DNA of 64,000 nucleotides from DASQDN01 sp963844855 (GTDB lineage: Bacteria > Acidobacteriota > Terriglobia > Bryobacterales > Bryobacteraceae). The translations under genes were made by a program, and so were the position numbers. Shown piece by piece: positions 38,091 to 48,177 of this stretch; the first letter of the stretch is position 1, and each line of letters begins with the position of its first letter. The stretch is from the NCBI GenBank assembly GCA_963844855.1, contig CAWJQP010000072.1, positions 353,835 through 417,834 of the forward strand, given 5' to 3'. The notes beneath the pieces are model-generated. The model had not been told where the DNA came from. It worked only from the letters and a program-made list of their open reading frames with translations, and made no database searches.

Positions 38091-41000
38091 TCAGAACTGC
38101 AAGCGCAATTGGAATCGAATGACACGTCCGCCACCGTCCACCGATTTCTCGTTCGCAAAGACGCCCTGCGCGGAGGAGAATACAGTGGCCGGAACCGTCT
38201 GTGCACTCTGCGGCGGCGCAAATGGACTCACGCTGGTCGTTCCGTACTGCGGTGTATTGAAGAGGTTGAAAAACTCGGTTCGGAGTTGGATAGCGATATT
38301 CTCCGTCAGCTTGAAACGCTTGATGATATTCAGATCCCAGTTCTTTATTGCGGGAGCGCGTTCCGTATTGCGACCGAGATTTCCGATTCGTCCGATACCA
38401 CTGCCTGTGTTCGCCGGCAGGCCAATGAATTCCGCCATCATTGGATCGATCGGTTGACGGAGGAACGTGCCGTCCGGCCCGGGAACGTCAGGATTCACGT
38501 AGCGCGTCGGTGAAGTATTATCGGGCACTGCGCGCACACCCTTCTGTCCGAGGGGGTTGTAGTCAGGGCGATCGGTTCCGTCGAGTCCATCCGAGTCTTG
38601 CCCGTTGGTGATCGTATAGGGATTGCCGCTTTCATACGTCGTGAGGCCTGTAACGGACCAGCCGCCGAGCGTCTGCCCGAGGATGCCCCGGCTTTGCTTG
38701 AACCAAGGCAGTTCATAGACGTAAGAGAACACCAGGCGATGGGGACGGTCGAAAGCCGATACAGCCCGATCCAGCGAGAGTCCGCCAAAGTACGGCGGGA
38801 TCGCAAAGTTGGCGAGAGTCGCTGTATTGCCGTAGCTGAACAGTTCGCTGATGTTGTCGATCGCCTTTGACCACGTGTACGACGCGCTCACCTGAAGACC
38901 GTTTGCGAATCGACGTTTTGCTTCTGTCTGCAGCGAGTGATAGCTGGAAGAGCCACCATTCGTCCGAATACTGCGGGCGCCCTGAAGAGGATCCAGTCGA
39001 TTCTGTCGACGCTCTGCAGGGACTGACACCGGCACTTGTGCACGAAGATCTACCGGGACGAGTGGGTTCAACAGCTCGGTTGCAAACAGACGGGTTCCCT
39101 TCGATCCTACATATCCGACATCAAGAAGCCAACGCTCGGTTACCTGGCGCTGAATGGTGAAGGACCAACGCTGGTAGTACGGATTGCGCAATTCCTTGAG
39201 TATGCCGCTCTGATCGGCCAGAGGGTTCAATGGCGGTGAAACCAGAGGAAATGTTGTCGTTAGGCCTGGTGTGCCACGCGGGAACGCTTGACTCGCCTGC
39301 GCCTGATTGTTGAACGCGATATTGTTTGGTGCGGATGCCGATGAGTTGGAAGTAATGTTATTGAAGAAGCTGTCGTAGCCGATTCCGTAGCCGGTACGGA
39401 AAGAAGTCTTTCGATCACCGAAGATCTTTCCAAGGAGCCCGTCTGTAAAGGACGGCGAGTATGCGATGCCGATCATCGGCGAAAAGTTGTTCTTGTCGGC
39501 ATCGATTTTGTTAGGCTGCCCGAACGGTCCCGTGAACGTGACTGGATCGATATTGTAGAGACCGGTGTAGGCAGGATAGGGAATCACATTCATCGGTGTA
39601 CCGAAGTACTCGTAACGCAGGCCCATGCTGATCGTTAGCGACGGCGACATTCTCCATCGATCCTGCGCGAAGTACGCCTGACGGAACAACGACGGATAGT
39701 AGAAAGGATTTCCGAACGTCCGCCGGACGTTGCCGCCACCGCCGCCGAAATCATCGATGTAGTTCGCCAAACCCGTGTATCGTATGTCGCCGAAACTGCT
39801 GTCACGGTAGTCTAGGATTCCGCGTTCGTTGAATGGCGCCGCCTGACGCGCGCGCTGATTCATCAGATCTACGCCGAAACGGAATGTGTGCGTACCTCTA
39901 ACCAGGCTGGTTGTGTTCTGCAGCGTGTAGTTGTTGTAGATCCGGCCTTGAGGAAAGGTCGCGGTAACTCCATATGGGCTCGCTGTCGTTGTGTTAATAC
40001 CCTGAATCGCGAGTAAGGGAAGGGTTTCCCCAAGCGGATTCACAGGGTCCAACGGCACGTCAAGATTGAACCGCGTGTATGCGGCTCGTGTCTCGTTCGT
40101 GAGTGTCGGGGAAAACACATGAGTCTCGCTCAAGGCATAGCTATAGATCTTGTTGGTCGCGCTTGTATTGAAGCTGGGGAATGAGGACCGTTCGCCGCCC
40201 ACGGGTTGATTTAGATCATGGATAAGGAAGCGGCCGGATAGATTATCGCGCTTGGTCAATTCGTGATCGATGCGAGCTCCATACTGGCGCTGCTGCTGTG
40301 TCAACGGAAACGAGAACAGCCCCCTTCCAAACTCTACTGGGCCGCGTCCGGGCCCTGCATCCAACGTAAATGGACGGAAAGTCGCATCGTAGCCGGCAGT
40401 GATGTCGGCCAAAGCATCGGCCCGGACATTGCTCCCGCGTGGAAAGAGTTGGCCCCAACGCGCCCGGCCACCAGGCGTGAACGTGACCATTTCCGTTGCT
40501 GTTGTCGAGAATTGCCGTAACTCGAGGTACGACAGATGGAAAAACGTCCGGTCCTTAACGATGCGTCCGCCGAACGTTCCGTCGAACTGTTGCTCGGTTC
40601 CAGGGAGGTTGTGCCCACGACTTTGCACTTCGGGAGAATTGGAGAATGAGCTCGAGATCGCATCGTCCCACGTCGAGTCGAGCACTACGCCACCGGTACC
40701 GTGAAACCCATTCGAACCGCTGCGGGTGACCACATTCACAACAGCTCCGCCGGCGCGGCCGAACTCGGCGTCATAATTCGAAGTCTGAACGTTTACCTCG
40801 GAGATACTGCCCGGATTTGCAACTTGCAACGACTGTCCCGCCACGGAGATGTCGTTGTTGTCCGTGCCGTCGATCATAAAGTTATTTGACCGTCCACGGC
40901 CCCCATTGACGGAGAAGGTGCCGGTGGGCGTCGTAAATTTATTGCTGGTAACCCCGGGAGCCGTCAACGCAAGCATCGTTGGATTGCGAGAGGCAAACGG

Positions 41001-41465
41001 TAGCTCGTCGATCTGCTTCCTCGTGATGTTGACGGCCCGCACCGGCGCTTCCGTCTGTAGTTGAACCGAGTCCCCTGATACTTCAATCACCTGAGTCAGG
41101 TCGCCTATCTCAAGCATGGGATCGAGCGTGACAACTTGTGCCGCGCCCACATCGAATTGCTTGGCGATGTAGCTCCGGAAACCCGTGCTCTTTACCTGCA
41201 AACTATACGGACCCGGATCTACCGCATCGAATCGATATAACCCTGACTCGTTCGTCTGCGTGGACCGGCTGACGTTCGTAGAGAGGTTTGTCAGGTCGAC
41301 GGTGGCGGCTTGAATCACGCCCTTCTGGCTATCGGTTACCAGACCCGAAACGGTACCGCGGCTGGTTTGCGCGGAGGCGAGTGCCGCAAGCGCGAGGGAA
41401 AGAACGAAACCATGCGCGAAACCACGTGAGAAATGACGCGCGGAGCCGTTGGAGTGTCGGTGCAT
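38091..41465 (-). CDS. Oar-like TonB-dependent outer-membrane protein
   Basis: 1,124 aa. A signal peptide (FVLSLALAALASA), an N-terminal carboxypeptidase-regulatory-like beta-sandwich (GTVSGLVTDSQKGVIQAATV, LYRFDAVDPGPYSLQVKSTG), a plug domain (QIDELPFASRNPTML, FSVNGGRGRSNNFMIDGTDN) and a long 22-strand barrel ending in FQLRLQF with the terminal aromatic. It is a large TonB-dependent protein of a family greatly expanded in Acidobacteriota, thought to take up or bind oligosaccharides or peptides. The substrate is unknown. Confidence 0.93.
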   Translation of the reverse strand: MHRHSNGSARHFSRGFAHGFVLSLALAALASAQTSRGTVSGLVTDSQKGVIQAATVDLTNLSTNVSRSTQTNESGLYRFDAVDPGPYSLQVKSTGFRSYIAKQFDVGAAQVVTLDPMLEIGDLTQVIEVSGDSVQLQTEAPVRAVNITRKQIDELPFASRNPTMLALTAPGVTSNKFTTPTGTFSVNGGRGRSNNFMIDGTDNNDISVAGQSLQVANPGSISEVNVQTSNYDAEFGRAGGAVVNVVTRSGSNGFHGTGGVVLDSTWDDAISSSFSNSPEVQSRGHNLPGTEQQFDGTFGGRIVKDRTFFHLSYLELRQFSTTATEMVTFTPGGRARWGQLFPRGSNVRADALADITAGYDATFRPFTLDAGPGRGPVEFGRGLFSFPLTQQQRQYGARIDHELTKRDNLSGRFLIHDLNQPVGGERSSFPSFNTSATNKIYSYALSETHVFSPTLTNETRAAYTRFNLDVPLDPVNPLGETLPLLAIQGINTTTASPYGVTATFPQGRIYNNYTLQNTTSLVRGTHTFRFGVDLMNQRARQAAPFNERGILDYRDSSFGDIRYTGLANYIDDFGGGGGNVRRTFGNPFYYPSLFRQAYFAQDRWRMSPSLTISMGLRYEYFGTPMNVIPYPAYTGLYNIDPVTFTGPFGQPNKIDADKNNFSPMIGIAYSPSFTDGLLGKIFGDRKTSFRTGYGIGYDSFFNNITSNSSASAPNNIAFNNQAQASQAFPRGTPGLTTTFPLVSPPLNPLADQSGILKELRNPYYQRWSFTIQRQVTERWLLDVGYVGSKGTRLFATELLNPLVPVDLRAQVPVSVPAERRQNRLDPLQGARSIRTNGGSSSYHSLQTEAKRRFANGLQVSASYTWSKAIDNISELFSYGNTATLANFAIPPYFGGLSLDRAVSAFDRPHRLVFSYVYELPWFKQSRGILGQTLGGWSVTGLTTYESGNPYTITNGQDSDGLDGTDRPDYNPLGQKGVRAVPDNTSPTRYVNPDVPGPDGTFLRQPIDPMMAEFIGLPANTGSGIGRIGNLGRNTERAPAIKNWDLNIIKRFKLTENIAIQLRTEFFNLFNTPQYGTTSVSPFAPPQSAQTVPATVFSSAQGVFANEKSVDGGGRVIRFQLRLQF

Positions 41466-41718
41466 ACGTTACCCCTGCTTCAATGCACTGGCTACCCCAA
41501 CAGTCGCCAGCCAATGATTTGTACTGCCGAATTCTACCATTTCACAGTAGAACCCAACAATATAAGCGGCGCCGGCAGACAAATGGGGTCACGAGGTCGA
41601 ACATGGGTTTCCCGGAAACGGACACTATGACGGACGAAATGTCCCGTAAGACCTTGTTTTCAATCCAGAAGAAGCGACAGATCGGCTGGTGGTTCAAATG
41701 CACACTGCGATCTGAGCT

Positions 41719-44136
41719 ATGGCAATCAGCCACGATATCCGTTACAGCGTTCGGTCGCTTCGTAAAAGCCCCGGCTTTACAATCGCGGCGCTTGTCGTCC
41801 TGATGCTCGGCATTGGAGCGAACTCTGCGATCTTCAGCGTTGTAAATGCGGTCCTCCTGCGCCCGCTTCCAATTCGTGATTCTCATGCTGTGGTCACCGT
41901 CCTTCATCGGCCACCGGCGAAAGCCTTTCCAGGAGTCGACACATTTCCCGTATCCCCCGCAAACTACCTGGACTGGCGCGCTGAGAACGATGTCTTCGAA
42001 ACGATGGCGGTATACGATACTCGGACGTTCCGTCATACCGAGAAGTCCGGCCGTCCGGAATCGGTCCAGGCAACTATAACGGAAGCCTCCTTCTTCGATG
42101 TACTCAAACCGCAGATGGCGACAGGACGTCAATTCTTCGCCGAAGAATGTCAACCAGGGCACGACGACGTGATTGTGGTGAGCGACTACTATGCTCAGGA
42201 GCAGTTTGGCTCGGCCGCTGGGGCGCTCGGGAAATCCATTCGACTCAATGACCGGAGTTATCGAGTTGTTGGCGTCCTTTCTCCGAAGTTTCGTGTCCGC
42301 TCCTGGGATGCTGCTGATAGCCAGATTTTCGCACCGTTGAGTTGGAAGCCCGAGGAGCGTGTTGAACGGAAGAATCACACCTATGGAGTGGTTGCGCGGC
42401 TTAAGAACGGCATCTCAGTTCAACAGGCCCAAGCGAAGATGAATCTGATCTCGACGCGTCTTGAGAAGCAGCATCCGGAGGCAAACACCGGATGGGGAGC
42501 TGTTGTGACGCCTCTTCGCGACTCGCTTGTCGGAGAGGTCCGGCCCGCCCTTCTGACGCTTCTCGGAGCGGTCACATTCGTTCTCCTGATTGCCTGTGCC
42601 AATGTTGCGAATCTTGTGCTTGCGAGGACACTCGCCCGCCGGAAGGAGTTAGGGATTCGCCTTGCCTTGGGAGCGAGCAGTGCTCGAGCTATGCGCGTCG
42701 TGATGGTGGAAACAACAATGCTTTCGCTCGCCGGAGGAGCTCTTGGCTTGGTGTTTGCCGAGTATGCGGTTGCGCTGGTCGTGGCGACCCTTGCCAGTCA
42801 GATGCCTCGATCGACGGAGGTCGCGCTGGACGCTAGGGTGCTCGTGTTTACACTGTTGGTTTCACTCTTCGCAGGACTCGCGGCGGGGGCGCTGGCAGCA
42901 TGGCGATCGATCGGTTTCGATGTCAACGATTCGCTGAAGCAGGGGCTTGGGAAGACCGACGCCGTGAGTAGTGGCCAACGCACGCGCAACTGGCTGGTTG
43001 TAGCGGAAGTGGCTTTATCTCTGATGCTGCTGGTGGGCGCTGGCCTCATGCTTCGCAGCCTCTGGGCTTTGCATGACATCCATCCGGGGTTCGAGGCTCG
43101 GAATGTGATGACCTCGTTTCTTAGCGTTCCACGAGCCGGTGAAGTCAGCCAACTTTATACGGAAGCATTACCGGCAATTCGAGCGCTTCCCGGAGTCGAA
43201 TCCGTTGGCGCCGTAGATTCGTTGCCGCTAAGTGGGGGCTCTCACCAGCCCGTCATGATTGAGGGCAGGCCGGCAGAAGTGTTTGCGATGCAACCGAACA
43301 TCGATGTGCGCGCAATCACGCCGGGGTACATTGCAGCATTGCAAATTCCGATTATTCAGGGACGCGATCTGACTGAAGCCGATACGACGAATAAATTCCC
43401 GGTGGTTTTGATCAGTGACTCGATGGCTCGTTCCTACTGGCCTGGCGAAAATCCCATCGGCAAGAGATTGACGCTTTCTTTCACGCCGGATATCAAGCGC
43501 GAAGTTGTCGGCATAGTTGGCGATGTCAAACTTCGGGGAGTAGACGTGCTCGAACCGGTTCCGATGATTTACGAACCAATGACCCCAACAATGCTTTCCA
43601 ATGTTGCTCTCGTCATTCGTGGTTCAGGCGATGCGACTGCGTTGATGTCGGACGCCGGCAAGGCTATGGCGCGCATCGACCCACAAGCTACTATGCGGAG
43701 CGCGAAATCTATGGAGGCGATCTTGACCGAGTCTTTGTCGCCGCGCAGGTTCAACATGCTGCTCTTCTCGTCTTTTGCGGGGCTCGCGTTGCTTCTGGCA
43801 GCCGTCGGGATTTACAGCGTGCTCGCCTATGGCGTCAGGAGTCGATTGCATGAGATCAGCATTCGCATGGCGGTTGGAGCGCAAGTATCGGACATTGTGC
43901 GCCTCATCATGTTGGAAGGTCTGCGGCCTGCGGCCTTGGGCGCCGCGATCGGTATTTTCGGAGCATATCTCGGCGCTGAACTTCTGTCGAAGCTGACTTA
44001 TGGCGTCAGCACTGCCGATCCATTGACGTTCGGAGCTGTGCTCTTGCTGTTGGCATCGGCGGCATTCTTGGCGTGCGTCGTACCGGCTTATCGAGCAACC
44101 AGAGTTGAACCGGTGAATGCGCTTCGAAGCGAATAA
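41719..44136 (+). CDS. Orphan ABC-type permease (MacB/FtsX repeats, acidobacterial ADOP type)
   Basis: 805 aa with two copies of the MacB periplasmic-core plus FtsX unit: DIRYSVRSLRKSPGFTIAALV and GANSAIFSVVNAVLLRPLP (first), RTRNWLVVAEVALSLMLLVGAG and SLPLSGG (second), each with paired membrane segments (for example FVLLIACANVANLVLART, FAGLALLLAAVGIYSVLAYG). The C-terminus ACVVPAYRATRVEPVNALRSE is typical. There is no ATPase next to it, as is the rule for this lineage-specific family. The transported molecule is unknown. Confidence 0.93.
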   Translation: MAISHDIRYSVRSLRKSPGFTIAALVVLMLGIGANSAIFSVVNAVLLRPLPIRDSHAVVTVLHRPPAKAFPGVDTFPVSPANYLDWRAENDVFETMAVYDTRTFRHTEKSGRPESVQATITEASFFDVLKPQMATGRQFFAEECQPGHDDVIVVSDYYAQEQFGSAAGALGKSIRLNDRSYRVVGVLSPKFRVRSWDAADSQIFAPLSWKPEERVERKNHTYGVVARLKNGISVQQAQAKMNLISTRLEKQHPEANTGWGAVVTPLRDSLVGEVRPALLTLLGAVTFVLLIACANVANLVLARTLARRKELGIRLALGASSARAMRVVMVETTMLSLAGGALGLVFAEYAVALVVATLASQMPRSTEVALDARVLVFTLLVSLFAGLAAGALAAWRSIGFDVNDSLKQGLGKTDAVSSGQRTRNWLVVAEVALSLMLLVGAGLMLRSLWALHDIHPGFEARNVMTSFLSVPRAGEVSQLYTEALPAIRALPGVESVGAVDSLPLSGGSHQPVMIEGRPAEVFAMQPNIDVRAITPGYIAALQIPIIQGRDLTEADTTNKFPVVLISDSMARSYWPGENPIGKRLTLSFTPDIKREVVGIVGDVKLRGVDVLEPVPMIYEPMTPTMLSNVALVIRGSGDATALMSDAGKAMARIDPQATMRSAKSMEAILTESLSPRRFNMLLFSSFAGLALLLAAVGIYSVLAYGVRSRLHEISIRMAVGAQVSDIVRLIMLEGLRPAALGAAIGIFGAYLGAELLSKLTYGVSTADPLTFGAVLLLLASAAFLACVVPAYRATRVEPVNALRSE

Positions 44137-44141
44137 GTTTT

Positions 44142-45320
44142 CTACGTTTGGCGGTGTTTGTAGGGAGAGTCCAAGTAGCGCTGTGACTCTTTGGCGATGT
44201 CCGACTGAGGAGCCTTTACGATGGCCTTCTTGTAGGCCTCCATCGCCTCGGTTCGATGCCCCTTCATATCGTTGATCTGGCCAAGTCGCAGCCAAGCTAG
44301 CAGTGAAGTGTGCGTGTCGAGCTCGTTCGACCCACTCGTGGCCTTCTTCATTTCGTCCAGGGCGCGATCGAAATCCTTGTACCAGAACAAAAGATTGCCC
44401 CGATAGTAGTTAATCTTCTGAACCGGCAGGGACGCAAATCCGGGAGTTCCGGCGCTCTTCAGCTGTTCGATCTTATCGAGCGCCGCCAAAGCCTTCTCCT
44501 TGTCGCCAAGGTCGCTATACATTTGCACGGTTTCCAGACGGAACAGGTAATTCCGCGGAAATCTTGCGATCACCTGTGCCAGCAATGGGAGCGCCTGCTC
44601 CGGCTTCTTTTCCCGCCGGTAGATCGCGGCGAGGAGGACCTGTGCATCGTGTTTATTCACAGTTCCCTTCTGCGCCACCAGCTCTAGCGCTTTGATGCCG
44701 CTCTCCCGGTCCCCGTGGAATCCTCCAAGAAAACCGAGAATCTTCATCGTGAACGGAAGACTCCCCAGGATGTAGTCGTGTACTCCTTGTATAAGCTTCG
44801 CGTCCACGAAATCGGGGTTCAGCTCGATGACGCGGTTATGCGCTTTGCGGGCGGCTGTGGCATCTTTCAACGAATCCATCCATGCCTTCCTGACCAGGAA
44901 GTTATAATTTGCTCGCAGAGCATAGGCGACGCCTTGGGCATAGAGCGCATCGAAGTCGTTAGGGTCAGCCGCAAGACGCGCTTCGGTGAGCCGCATCGAC
45001 CTATTCAGCGCGTTCTCAAAGTCGCGCTTGGCCTCAGGCGTCGTATTTAATTTGGATCGGTTCAGGAACGGATTGCTACCGCTAACAAGCTCACTTTCGA
45101 GCGCGCCGCCTCGCAGCATCTCTCGATAAAGGACGGCTTGGGCGAGATGGTTTTGAAACTCCGGGTTGTTAGGCTCAATCGCAATCAGCTTTTGAAACTC
45201 CGCAATCGATTGCTCATACTCGAGGTTGTAGAAATGCTCGAATCCAGCCGCGGCACGGCTGTCCAGATTGAACTGGGGCGCAGTCGTGAACATAGCCGCG
45301 GCTAGAAAAAGTGCCGTCAT
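44142..45320 (-). CDS. TPR-repeat exported protein
   Basis: 392 aa with a signal peptide (MTALFLAAAMFTTAP) and TPR-type helix pairs in several places (EFQKLIAIEPNNPEFQNHLA, HNRVIELNPDFVDAKLIQG, VLLAAIYRREKKPEQALPLL, ARLGQINDMKGH-like end). These are protein-binding scaffolds. The start overlaps the queG stop by 4 bases, so it is translated from the same message. The partner protein is not known. Confidence 0.82.
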   Translation of the reverse strand: MTALFLAAAMFTTAPQFNLDSRAAAGFEHFYNLEYEQSIAEFQKLIAIEPNNPEFQNHLAQAVLYREMLRGGALESELVSGSNPFLNRSKLNTTPEAKRDFENALNRSMRLTEARLAADPNDFDALYAQGVAYALRANYNFLVRKAWMDSLKDATAARKAHNRVIELNPDFVDAKLIQGVHDYILGSLPFTMKILGFLGGFHGDRESGIKALELVAQKGTVNKHDAQVLLAAIYRREKKPEQALPLLAQVIARFPRNYLFRLETVQMYSDLGDKEKALAALDKIEQLKSAGTPGFASLPVQKINYYRGNLLFWYKDFDRALDEMKKATSGSNELDTHTSLLAWLRLGQINDMKGHRTEAMEAYKKAIVKAPQSDIAKESQRYLDSPYKHRQT

Positions 45321-46327
45321 TCGGAAACCTCCAATCGAGCAAGTGCCCAGCCCGCGTGCGCCGCCACCATCGAATCTTCTGACGCCGCTAAGCGGGCTAA
45401 AACCGGCTCATACCGTTTATCGCGAGAATTCCCCATCGCGATGGCTACGTTGCGAAGAAAACCCGAATATTTCGTTCGCCAGACGGGAGTATCACGAAAC
45501 CGGACTCGGAATTCCTCCGGCGTGAGTAGAGCGAGCCGATCAAGTGGCTCCCCTCTAACTGCAGACGTATAGTCTGGATCCGACGTTTCTGGAGCCTTTC
45601 TATTCCAGGGACACACCTCCTGACATATGTCGCAGCCGAAAATCCAGTCTCCGAGCCCTTCGCGTATCGCCTCAGGCACTTCGCCACGGTGCTCGATCGT
45701 GTAGTAGGAAATGCACCGCGTGGAATCGAGGACAGTCCTCAGACCTCCGGGAACCAGCGCTTCGGTTGGGCATGCATCGATGCATCTCGTACACGTTCCG
45801 CAGCGGTCGGGCGGTGGGGTATCCGGCTCGATAGTGAGCGACGTAAGAATTTCCCCAAGGAATAGCCAGGAGCCTAGTTCCTGATTGATCAGACAGGTGT
45901 TCCGACCGATCCAACCGAGACCTGCGAGCCGAGCATACGTTCGCTCGAGCAACGGCGCAGTATCGACGAAGCAGCGGTACTCGAAGGGTCCCAGAACCCC
46001 CTGAAGGCGCTGCGCAAGCGCTTCAAGATCTGTCTTCATCGCTTCGTGATAATCAGGAACGACTGCGTATCGAGCGATGTGTGGAACCGTTTCGGGCTGC
46101 TTGTAGAGTTTGCCTACGCAGACGATCGATTGAGCAGAGGGGAGTAAGGCGCGAGGATCACGCCGGAGATCGGCGCGATGATCGGTGAGGTACCGCATGG
46201 ATGCCGCCATTCCGGCTGCGACCCACTCTTCAAATGTATCCGCCTCCGAGGACGGGAGAGCGTTACTTACACCGGCGAGTTCGAAACCGCACTCGCGAGC
46301 AAGCGCTTTCACCACATCCGATTTCAC
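45317..46327 (-). CDS. queG: Epoxyqueuosine reductase
   Basis: 336 aa. It performs the last step of queuosine synthesis on tRNA, reducing epoxyqueuosine with a cobalamin and two [4Fe-4S] clusters. Two cluster motifs are visible: CGTCTRCIDACPTEAL and GCDICQEVCPWNRK. The N-terminal region RYLTDHRADLRRDPRALLPSA and RTYARLAGLGWIGRNTCLIN are family marks. Some HEAT-like residues follow at the C-terminus. Upstream gene of a pair with the TPR gene. Confidence 0.95.
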   Translation of the reverse strand: MKSDVVKALARECGFELAGVSNALPSSEADTFEEWVAAGMAASMRYLTDHRADLRRDPRALLPSAQSIVCVGKLYKQPETVPHIARYAVVPDYHEAMKTDLEALAQRLQGVLGPFEYRCFVDTAPLLERTYARLAGLGWIGRNTCLINQELGSWLFLGEILTSLTIEPDTPPPDRCGTCTRCIDACPTEALVPGGLRTVLDSTRCISYYTIEHRGEVPEAIREGLGDWIFGCDICQEVCPWNRKAPETSDPDYTSAVRGEPLDRLALLTPEEFRVRFRDTPVWRTKYSGFLRNVAIAMGNSRDKRYEPVLARLAASEDSMVAAHAGWALARLEVSE

Positions 46328-46492
46328 TGTTATGCAGAATGGCCCGTCTAGCTAACAGACGGTCCAGTTGTTGCGGTACCACCAACGTAGTAATGACCGC
46401 CAGATTTTCATAATTGATTACGCCCCTATTGTACTTCTTCCAAGGGGCCACGACCCAAAAAGAATGATGAATTTCGTGTTACAAAGCGCCGG

Positions 46493-47287
46493 TTAAACGG
46501 GGCGTGCCCACACGGCAACGACGATCGCCGCGATTCCCAGGAAACTGCCAAAAGGAAGCTCATATGTTGATGCATCCTCCTTTTTGAGAAAGATATAAAG
46601 CAGCCCACAAATGCTGCCCAAGACAGATCCTACGACGAAGGTGAGCAAGGCGGAGGCCAATCCTACAAACGCCCCGATCATACCTACCATCTTTACGTCG
46701 CCAAAGCCCAGTCCCTCACGACCTCGGATCTTTTGATAAAGAGTGCCAATCCCCCAGAGTATGAAACTGAGAAGACCTGCGGCAAACGCCGATTCCGCGA
46801 CCGAAATCGCAGGTTCGGACCACGAACTGGGCGCTAATATATGGAAAAATCCAACCGGCAGCGGAACGAACCAGGCGAAGATCAGGCCGATCAGAATACC
46901 TCCGAGAGTGAACTCGTCCGCGAGAATTCGCTCTTCGAAATCCATCGCGACCAGGACTACTTGTATGGCGGAAAACACGCAGTACTTTACCGCCTCAAGG
47001 CCGGGGCCAAGCCAAAGAAAAAAGCCAAAGAATAAAATTGATGTGGTCAGTTCCACGAGCACGTATCGCAACGGGATCACTGCGCTGCAATGGCGGCAGC
47101 GTCCCTTGAGTACGAGATAGCTCAACAGCGGGACATTGTCGTACCAGGCGATTGTCCTCTCGCACCCAGGGCAAAAGCTGCGCGCGGGCTTGGCGACGGA
47201 CAGATCGCGCGGCATTCGATATACGCAAACATTCAGAAAGCTGCCAATGAATAAACCAACGAAACCCGCGAGGACGGCCTCTAGCAA
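46493..47287 (-). CDS. Prepilin peptidase (type IV, A24 family)
   Basis: 264 aa, 8 membrane helices. The N-terminal cytoplasmic loop has the zinc cysteines (CPGCERTIAWYDNVPLLSYLVLKG, CRHC); catalytic aspartates lie in VLVAMDFEERILAD and in GLGFGDVKMVGMIG (GxGDxK-type). It cuts and N-methylates type IV pilins and type II secretion pseudopilins. It overlaps the preceding glycosyltransferase gene by 7 bases. No pilin gene is in the window. Confidence 0.93.
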   Translation of the reverse strand: MLEAVLAGFVGLFIGSFLNVCVYRMPRDLSVAKPARSFCPGCERTIAWYDNVPLLSYLVLKGRCRHCSAVIPLRYVLVELTTSILFFGFFLWLGPGLEAVKYCVFSAIQVVLVAMDFEERILADEFTLGGILIGLIFAWFVPLPVGFFHILAPSSWSEPAISVAESAFAAGLLSFILWGIGTLYQKIRGREGLGFGDVKMVGMIGAFVGLASALLTFVVGSVLGSICGLLYIFLKKEDASTYELPFGSFLGIAAIVVAVWARPV

Positions 47288-48159
47288 GGAACTACCCGGT
47301 CATAGACTTCCATGGTTTTCTCGATCATGTTCTTTGAAGAGAACTGCTCTTCAATGCAACGTCGCGCATTCACGCTAAGGCGTTCGCGAAGAATCAAGGC
47401 TCGGCGAATCGCCGCCGCGATCGCTACCGGCTCATTGTCCGTGAGTATTCCATTCTCACAGTTGTTGACGATTTCAGGGAGTCCGCCAACGCGGCTCGCT
47501 ACCACCGGTACACCGTGAGCCATCGCGAGCAAAGCTGCCGATCCGAGACCCTCGGAACGTGTGATGTACACGAGTAAAGCCGCTGACGGAAGATCGGCAG
47601 GCAGATTGTCAGAAAACTGCAAGTCGACCCGCGCAATCCGCGCAGCTTCCTTGGCAAGATCGGCGCCTTTCATTGGATCGAGAGTGGCCGGAGCGATTAC
47701 CCTCTGGCCTGAGGCGACATTCGACGGACAGTCAACTCCGTCGTAGACAACGGAGATCTTCTCTTCCGGGATCTCAGCTTCCACCAGAGTTCGTTTTACG
47801 TGCTCGGAAACGGCGAGATAACGGCTTGCGCGGCCATACTTCCACCGTGACAGAAAGGTCTTCTGCACAGGAAACCCGACGCGTCTGGAAACAACAAGCG
47901 GGACGCCAGAGAGCGTTGCCGCCCACGTATGAGACCGCGCGTCATGCGCGTGAACAAGATCGAACTGGCGAGCCCTGGCGCCCAGGGAAAGCATAGTCAG
48001 CGGCTCGGCTTGCAAGCCGCAAGCTTGCGCCGCAACCATTAAGGGACCGCCTGCTGGTGTGAGCAGCAAATTGCCGGCGCCCAGGCCTTTGAGGAGAGAC
48101 AAGACCTGCCATTGACCTCCCCGCATTTCTTTTCCTGAATCAAGGTGTAAAACCCGCAT
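47281..48159 (-). CDS. Glycosyltransferase family 4
   Basis: 292 aa GT-B fold enzyme. N-terminal MRGGQWQVLSLLKGL, then FDLVHAHDARSHTWAA, SEHVKRTLVE, VYDGVDCPS, and in the C-terminal half TRSEGLGSAALLAMAHGVPVVASRVGGLPEIV, the nucleotide-sugar site of the family. Shorter than many members. It probably adds a sugar in lipopolysaccharide or glycolipid synthesis together with the GT2 gene just upstream; the acceptor is unknown. Confidence 0.88.
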   Translation of the reverse strand: MRVLHLDSGKEMRGGQWQVLSLLKGLGAGNLLLTPAGGPLMVAAQACGLQAEPLTMLSLGARARQFDLVHAHDARSHTWAATLSGVPLVVSRRVGFPVQKTFLSRWKYGRASRYLAVSEHVKRTLVEAEIPEEKISVVYDGVDCPSNVASGQRVIAPATLDPMKGADLAKEAARIARVDLQFSDNLPADLPSAALLVYITRSEGLGSAALLAMAHGVPVVASRVGGLPEIVNNCENGILTDNEPVAIAAAIRRALILRERLSVNARRCIEEQFSSKNMIEKTMEVYDRVVPC

Positions 48160-48177
48160 GGGCCCTCCTTGGCGTGA

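Noticed and set aside
38495..41064. Plus- and minus-strand frames inside the Oar-like gene
   Set aside because: Shadows of a well supported 1,124 aa coding region.
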